Program-made: the position numbers and the translations under genes
DNA from: Nitrincola salilacus
Lineage (GTDB): Bacteria > Pseudomonadota > Gammaproteobacteria > Pseudomonadales > Balneatricaceae
NCBI RefSeq assembly: GCF_046271865.1
Contig: NZ_CP176580.1
Coordinates: 4,092,001-4,156,000, forward strand
DNA: 64,000 nucleotides
Direction of reading: 5' to 3'
Shown here: positions 59,382-64,000 of the stretch, in pieces
Layout of the letters: each line of letters opens with the position of its first letter
Numbering within the stretch: the first letter of the stretch is position 1
Notes under the pieces: model-generated
Database searches by the model: none
What the model was told of the DNA's origin: nothing
The model's input: the letters and a program-made list of their open reading frames with translations, nothing else

Positions 59382-61487
59382 TTAGCCATTACCACCTCCC
59401 ACCGTTGCCACAATGGTAATTTTCTTATTTTCCGGTATTTCCTGATAAGAGAGCACATGTATCTGACGATCACCATAGCGCACAAAACGTGCCATCAGTG
59501 GTCTGATTGGGGCCGACACCAGCAGAACGGAAGGCTTCCCCGCAATCTCTTGCTGCTGCGCGGCCTGACCAAGTGATGTTTGAAGTCTTTCAGCCATGCC
59601 CGGCTCCAATACTGCCACCTCTTCAGACTGCGAACCCTGCTGCATTGATCCCAGCAGCATCTGCTCCAGTGATGGATCCAGCGTAATCACAGGCAACTCG
59701 GGATCTGCTCCATTAATACTCTGCACAATCAAACGAGACAAGGCCACACGGACCGCCGCTGTCAACGCCAGAGGATCAGCGGCAGAACGATCTGCCGCCT
59801 CAGCCAGAGCCTCAGCTATCGACCTGAAGTCCTTCAGCGAGACCTGCTCCATCAACAAATTCTGCAACACTTTCAACAACACACTTATGCTGACTTTTTT
59901 CGGAATCAACTCCTCAACCAACTTCGGTGAGTGTTTGGTCAGCAGATCCAGCAACTGCTGAACCTCTTCATGCCCAAGCAGTGAGTGCGCATTGACCTGC
60001 AAAATCTGATTAAGATGAGTGGCAACCACTGTACTGGCATCTACGACCGTATACCCCAGAGTCTGAGCATGCTCCTTTTGCCCCTTTTCTATCCAGACCG
60101 CATCCAGACCAAAAGCAGGGTCCTTAACGGCAACACCTTTCAGTGTGCCAAACACCTGACCCGGGTTTATTGCCAGCTCACGATCAGGATAAACCTCAGA
60201 CTCACCAGAGATAACGCCCATCAGCGTAATCCTGTATGCACCCGGCATCAGATCAAGATTATCTCTTATGTGCACAGAAGGCACCAGAAAACCCAGATCT
60301 TGTGACAGCTTTTTCCGGACCCCCTTGATCCGACTCAACAGCTGCCCTCCCTGCATTTTGTCGACCATGGGTATCAGACGATAACCGACCTCCAGCCCGA
60401 TCATATCAACCGGCATGACATCATCCCAGTTCAGATCCTTGTGCTCCTCTTCAGGAGGCGACTCTGGCTCAGCCGCCTGCTCTGCACTTACCTGTTGCTT
60501 CAGCAGCTGTTTTTTGTGAATTAACCAGCCCACCCCTCCCGCGATAGCAGCCAGCGACAGAAAAGCGACGTGAGGCATACCCGGCACAATACCGATGATC
60601 GCGATCACACCCGCGGCCACCATCAGCGCTCTGGGAGAAGAGAACATCTGCCTGAATACCTGATCACCCATCTCTTCGGATGAGTTGGCACGCGTCACCA
60701 TGACAGCAGCTGCGGTAGACAAGAGCAGGGACGGCAACTGAGCCACCAATCCATCACCGATGGTTAACAGAGAGTAATTCCGCAAAGCGGTTTCAAAATC
60801 AAGATCATGCTGCAACATACCGATCGCCAGCCCACCGATCAGATTGATAACCAGAATCAGGATACCGGCTACAGCATCACCCCTGACAAATTTGGACGCA
60901 CCATCCATCGCTCCGTAGAAATCCGCTTCCTGGGTGATATCCTGACGCCGTTGCTGAGCTTCTTCCTGCGTGATTAACCCCGAGTTCACATCCGCATCGA
61001 TAGCCATCTGCTTACCGGGCATTGCGTCCAGGGTAAAACGCGCACTCACTTCAGAAATACGGCCGGCACCCTTGGTTACCACGACGAAGTTGATGATGAC
61101 CAGTATCAGAAACACAACAATACCGACCACATAGTTACCACCAACCACAACATCACCAAACGCCTTGATCACCTGCCCCGCAGCGTCCCCTCCCTCATGC
61201 CCCCGCAGGAGCACGACACGCGTTGAGGCAACGTTCAGCGCCAACCTCAGCAGCGTGGCAGCCAGCAAAATAGTTGGGAACACCGCAAAATCAAGCGGAC
61301 GCAGAGCGTATATACAGACCAGCAGGACGACAATTGACAGCGCGATGTTGAAGGTAAAAAAAACATCGAGCATAAACGGCGGAACAGGCAACGTAACCAT
61401 CGCCAATATGACGAGCAGCAGCAAGGGAATACCAATATTCCCATGACTGATACTGCGCACATTTTGCAGAAAGGCTACTCGATCCAC
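59382..61487 (-). CDS. flhA: Flagellar export gate protein FlhA
   Basis: 701 residues from GTG 61487 (MDRVAFLQNVRSISHGNIG, matching the family); a TTG three codons upstream is possible, and neither has a strong Shine-Dalgarno. About eight membrane helices (25-320) with the FHIPEP segment (VVVTKGAGRISEVSARFTLDAMPGKQMAIDADVNSGLI) and a large cytosolic domain (360-701) that docks chaperone-substrate complexes. A sigma54 promoter lies about 110 nt upstream. Confidence 0.95.
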   Translation of the reverse strand: MDRVAFLQNVRSISHGNIGIPLLLLVILAMVTLPVPPFMLDVFFTFNIALSIVVLLVCIYALRPLDFAVFPTILLAATLLRLALNVASTRVVLLRGHEGGDAAGQVIKAFGDVVVGGNYVVGIVVFLILVIINFVVVTKGAGRISEVSARFTLDAMPGKQMAIDADVNSGLITQEEAQQRRQDITQEADFYGAMDGASKFVRGDAVAGILILVINLIGGLAIGMLQHDLDFETALRNYSLLTIGDGLVAQLPSLLLSTAAAVMVTRANSSEEMGDQVFRQMFSSPRALMVAAGVIAIIGIVPGMPHVAFLSLAAIAGGVGWLIHKKQLLKQQVSAEQAAEPESPPEEEHKDLNWDDVMPVDMIGLEVGYRLIPMVDKMQGGQLLSRIKGVRKKLSQDLGFLVPSVHIRDNLDLMPGAYRITLMGVISGESEVYPDRELAINPGQVFGTLKGVAVKDPAFGLDAVWIEKGQKEHAQTLGYTVVDASTVVATHLNQILQVNAHSLLGHEEVQQLLDLLTKHSPKLVEELIPKKVSISVLLKVLQNLLMEQVSLKDFRSIAEALAEAADRSAADPLALTAAVRVALSRLIVQSINGADPELPVITLDPSLEQMLLGSMQQGSQSEEVAVLEPGMAERLQTSLGQAAQQQEIAGKPSVLLVSAPIRPLMARFVRYGDRQIHVLSYQEIPENKKITIVATVGGGNG

Positions 61488-61545
61488 TCGTTTCAACCGT
61501 CAATAAAACATCACATTAACTTGCAAACACTTGATCAGCTTTGAA

Positions 61546-61575
61546 AATTGACTATCCACCCTAGATAAGTCAATT
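61546..61575 (-). other. Hairpin in flhA leader / after flhB
   Basis: AATTGACT/AGTCAATT (61546-61553, 61568-61575) extended by three pairs with one bulge; UUUU partly overlaps the end on the minus strand. It lies downstream of both the flhB stop and the sigma54 start, so it may end flhB transcripts and also sit in the flhA leader. Confidence 0.55.
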
Positions 61576-61609
61576 ATCTGACACATCAAATGCAATCAGC
61601 AGGTTAAAT

Positions 61610-61623
61610 GCAAGAATCACGCC
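61610..61623 (-). promoter_or_regulatory. Sigma54 promoter of flhA-flhF-fleN-fliA
   Basis: Minus strand TTGGCGTG-ATTC-TTGCA: GG at 61623-61622 and GC at 61611-61610 with exactly ten bases between. In Pseudomonas flhA is FleQ/RpoN-dependent. It starts 4 nt after the flhB stop. Confidence 0.82.
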
Positions 61624-61627
61624 AATT

Positions 61628-62770
61628 CTAGTCTTCATCCACTTTCAGATCATCGGGAATCTTAAGCTCGGTTTCACGTGGTGGGACAGGTTGCTTTCCG
61701 GCACCGATTTTGAAAGTTCGCATCTGGAAAACGTAAGCAAGCACCTGTGCGACTGCGGTATACAGACCGGAAGGTACCTCTTCATTTATTTCCGTTGCGT
61801 AGAACAGTGCTCGCGCCAATGCAGGGGAGGAGAGAATCGGGACATCATGCTCTTTCGCGATTTCGCGAATTTTGAGGGCAACAAAATCCGCCCCCTTGGC
61901 AATCACAATCGGCGCATCACTGGACGACTGATCATAGCGTATTGCAACCGCATAGTGAGTTGGGTTGGTTATCACAACGTCGGCTGTGGGCACTTCCGAC
62001 ATCATTTTGCGCTGAGAGACCTCGAACTGTAACTGACGTATACGCCGCTTGATCTCTGGCTTACCTTCAGTGTTCTTATGCTCGTCCTTGACCTCCTGCA
62101 TCGTCATTTTCAGCTTTTTGTTATAGCTGTAGTGCTGCCACGGCACATCCATCAACACAATGATCAGTATGGATGCAGCCAGTGCCAGAAAGATCCATCT
62201 CAGGATCGTCACGGCATGTACCGTTGCTGGTTCAACCGGCTCACTGATCAGAGACACCAACTCATGCCTGACACCCAGCAGCACAATTACTGCTACCGAA
62301 CCTACAATCAGCACCTTACCTATCGCCTTGACCAGCTCAACCAGCGCATTACCTGAGAACATTCTCTTGATGCCCGCAATAGGATCAAGACGACTACCCT
62401 TAGGTTGCAACGCATCGGTACTGAAGTTCCACCCTCCCATGAACATCGGGGTCAGCAGCGAGACCATGAATACCAGTAGATAAAAGCCCCAGAGGCTGAA
62501 AAATGACATGAACATGGATTCAAACAAATGCTTGATCATGTAAGAGGTATCCCAGATCTCGTCATGACGGAGTGTAAAGTTATACTTCATCATTTCCATC
62601 AGCGCACTGGCCAGCATGCTTCCGAAAAGCAGAGCCGAGATTGCGGCCGTCATCAGCAGCGCAAAAGTATTCAACTCACGCGAGCGAGGAATATCCCCCT
62701 TGTCACGCGCTTCCTGAAGACGCTTCGACGTAGGGTCTTGTGATTTCTCCTGACCGGATTCTTCAGCCAT
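61628..62770 (-). CDS. flhB: Flagellar export switch protein FlhB
   Basis: 380 residues with four membrane helices (about 36-60, 88-110, 145-165, 190-208) and a cytosolic domain containing the self-cleaving NPTH at 269-272. Autocleavage switches export from rod/hook to filament substrates. 4 nt after fliR. Confidence 0.97.
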   Translation of the reverse strand: MAEESGQEKSQDPTSKRLQEARDKGDIPRSRELNTFALLMTAAISALLFGSMLASALMEMMKYNFTLRHDEIWDTSYMIKHLFESMFMSFFSLWGFYLLVFMVSLLTPMFMGGWNFSTDALQPKGSRLDPIAGIKRMFSGNALVELVKAIGKVLIVGSVAVIVLLGVRHELVSLISEPVEPATVHAVTILRWIFLALAASILIIVLMDVPWQHYSYNKKLKMTMQEVKDEHKNTEGKPEIKRRIRQLQFEVSQRKMMSEVPTADVVITNPTHYAVAIRYDQSSSDAPIVIAKGADFVALKIREIAKEHDVPILSSPALARALFYATEINEEVPSGLYTAVAQVLAYVFQMRTFKIGAGKQPVPPRETELKIPDDLKVDED

Positions 62771-62774
62771 TCAG

Positions 62775-63554
62775 CTAAGCTCCACCATTCAGAAACCCGG
62801 CAATGAAGTCGAGTACGAAGTCACTCATGCGCACATAGTGCTCATAGAAGATGGGAATATTAAACCAGTGAAACAACAACCCCATCAGCATAGCAAACGG
62901 GAAGCCGAGGGCAAAAATATTCAACTGGGGGGCTGCTTTGGTCATCACACCAAACGCCAGGTTGATTGTCAATAACGCCATGGATGCCGGCAGAGCCATT
63001 ACCAGCGCGCCAGTAAAAAGCCAGCTTAATGACAGCACCACTCGCATGAAAATATCAGAACTGACACCACTTTCACCAACCGGGATCACGAAAAAGCTTC
63101 GCACCAGTATCTCGATCATAACCAGGTGCCCATTCATCAACAGAAACAGCAGAGTACTCATCATCAGATAGAACTGCGCCACCACCACAATACTGATCCC
63201 ATTGGCAGGGTCACTCATCTGCGAAAAGCCCAACCCTGATTGCATCGCAATGATCTGCGCACCGGCAACAAATGACTGAAACAGCAAGTGTAATGTAAAG
63301 CCGAATATTGTGCCTATGATGATCTGCTGAGCTATCACTATCCAGGTTGCAAGAGACAACCCTTCGAATCGGGGCATCTCTGGCAGCACGGGCATCAGCA
63401 CCACCGTCACAGCAATAGCCAGGCCCAGACGTACCCGCTGAGGTACCAACTGAGTCCCTATAATGGGGATTGCCATAAAAAAGGATCCGATACGGAACAG
63501 AGGCCACAGAAAGCTAGCCACCATCTGTTCAATCTCGGCAATGGATACAAACAT
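62775..63554 (-). CDS. fliR: Flagellar export gate protein FliR
   Basis: 259 residues, hydrophobic, about six membrane segments, with family motifs RIGSFFMAIPIIGTQLVPQRVRLGLA and GFAMLMG-type C-terminal sequence. Forms the export gate with FliP and FliQ. 4 nt after fliQ. Confidence 0.96.
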   Translation of the reverse strand: MFVSIAEIEQMVASFLWPLFRIGSFFMAIPIIGTQLVPQRVRLGLAIAVTVVLMPVLPEMPRFEGLSLATWIVIAQQIIIGTIFGFTLHLLFQSFVAGAQIIAMQSGLGFSQMSDPANGISIVVVAQFYLMMSTLLFLLMNGHLVMIEILVRSFFVIPVGESGVSSDIFMRVVLSLSWLFTGALVMALPASMALLTINLAFGVMTKAAPQLNIFALGFPFAMLMGLLFHWFNIPIFYEHYVRMSDFVLDFIAGFLNGGA

Positions 63555-63558
63555 CCCG

Positions 63559-63828
63559 CTACCCGATCAGTCTTGGGATGTTCAGGAAGAAGAACTGAAA
63601 GAGATCCATAATCTGCATGACAATCCAGGGACCGGCATACATCACCGCCAGAAGCGTCACGACAAGGCGTGGCAGAAAGCTCAATGTCTGTTCGTTGATT
63701 TGCGTGGCTGCCTGAAAAACAGAGATCGCCAGCCCCACAACCAACGCAGGCCCCACTATCACCACAACAATAATAATAACCAGCCAGAAGGCATGGCCAT
63801 AGAGGTCAAGCGTTGTCTCTATTGTCAT
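63559..63828 (-). CDS. fliQ: Flagellar export gate protein FliQ
   Basis: 89 residues, two membrane helices (about 15-38 and 53-75), with the conserved GLAISVFQAATQINEQTLSFLPRL loop. 12 nt after fliP. Confidence 0.96.
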   Translation of the reverse strand: MTIETTLDLYGHAFWLVIIIVVVIVGPALVVGLAISVFQAATQINEQTLSFLPRLVVTLLAVMYAGPWIVMQIMDLFQFFFLNIPRLIG

Positions 63829-63840
63829 TCAACCTCCCCT

Positions 63841-64000
63841 CTAGACACCAAAACTGGCGGCCAACGTTCCGACAACCATTGCCCAACCATCCACCAGCAC
63901 AAAGAGCATCACCTTGAATGGCAGGGATACGATAATCGGCGACAACATCATCATACCCATGGCCATCAAGACACTCGCCACCACCAGGTCGATAACCAGA
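63841..64000 (-). CDS. fliP: Flagellar export gate protein FliP (C-terminal part)
   Basis: Frame open to the window edge; the last ~53 codons read LVIDLVVASVLMAMGMMMLSPIIVSLPFKVMLFVLVDGW, the diagnostic FliP C-terminus, ending in SFGV. The N-terminal part lies beyond base 64000. Confidence 0.95.
   Translation of the reverse strand, partial: LVIDLVVASVLMAMGMMMLSPIIVSLPFKVMLFVLVDGWAMVVGTLAASFGV

Overview
The window looks like a chromosomal segment of a marine-type gammaproteobacterium of the Oceanospirillales/Pseudomonadales group. Base composition looks close to half GC. Nearly every block matches gene order known from Pseudomonas (cbrAB-pcnB-folK-panBC, nusA-infB-pnp, glmM-ftsH-greA-carBA, ndk-rlmN-hisS-der, flhA-fleN-che), with local losses and rearrangements. 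I saw no insertion sequence, prophage, CRISPR array, toxin-antitoxin pair or defence locus. This is core genome, and the interest lies in regulatory RNA, operon architecture and missing genes.

Left arm (1-14400, mostly + strand). A partial gluQ is followed by a 58-codon membrane ORF (cbrX-like), the sensor kinase cbrA and the sigma54 activator cbrB, each overlapping the next by 4 nt. The 540-bp gap before pcnB carries GTAACAC/GTGTTAC repeats, a well-spaced sigma54 promoter and an A-rich RNA. That RNA holds four tracts of five A-R-N triplets each, three of them in hairpin loops. I interpret it as a divergent CrcZ, the decoy RNA of the CbrAB/Hfq/Crc catabolite-repression pathway. Then come pcnB, folK, panB, panC, a thiolase, a two-module PTPS/QueD-like protein (- strand), rsuA, rsmC and a membrane protein.

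Middle (14400-35150, almost all - strand). Reading along the minus strand: carA, carB, greA; ftsH; folP, glmM, tpiA, secG, tRNA-Leu, tRNA-fMet; rimP, nusA, infB, rbfA, truB, rpsO, pnp. These cover pyrimidine/arginine precursor synthesis, envelope precursors, folate, protein export, and transcription and translation factors. yhbY is on the + strand. rlmE, which normally lies between yhbY and ftsH, is absent.

rRNA operon (35159-40530, - strand). Two tandem promoters, boxA sites, 16S, a 253-bp spacer without tRNA genes, 23S, 5S and a strong terminator. It sits directly downstream of murI and upstream of carA.

Right arm (40531-64000, - strand). murI, der, bamB, yfgM, hisS, rodZ, pilW/pilF, rlmN and ndk form a housekeeping/envelope cluster that lacks ispG between rodZ and hisS. 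Next is the polar flagellar and chemotaxis cluster: fliP (partial), fliQ, fliR, flhB, a sigma54 promoter, flhA, flhF, fleN, fliA, cheY, cheZ, cheA, cheB, parC, parP and a DUF2802 protein. motCD and a stand-alone cheW are absent where Pseudomonas has them. CheA carries three copies of a short acidic motif that resembles the CheY-binding tail of the neighbouring CheZ.

A cross-cutting feature is the number of genes whose best Shine-Dalgarno-supported start is TTG (about seven) or GTG (about eight). Starts were chosen on ribosome-binding-site spacing and family N-termini.
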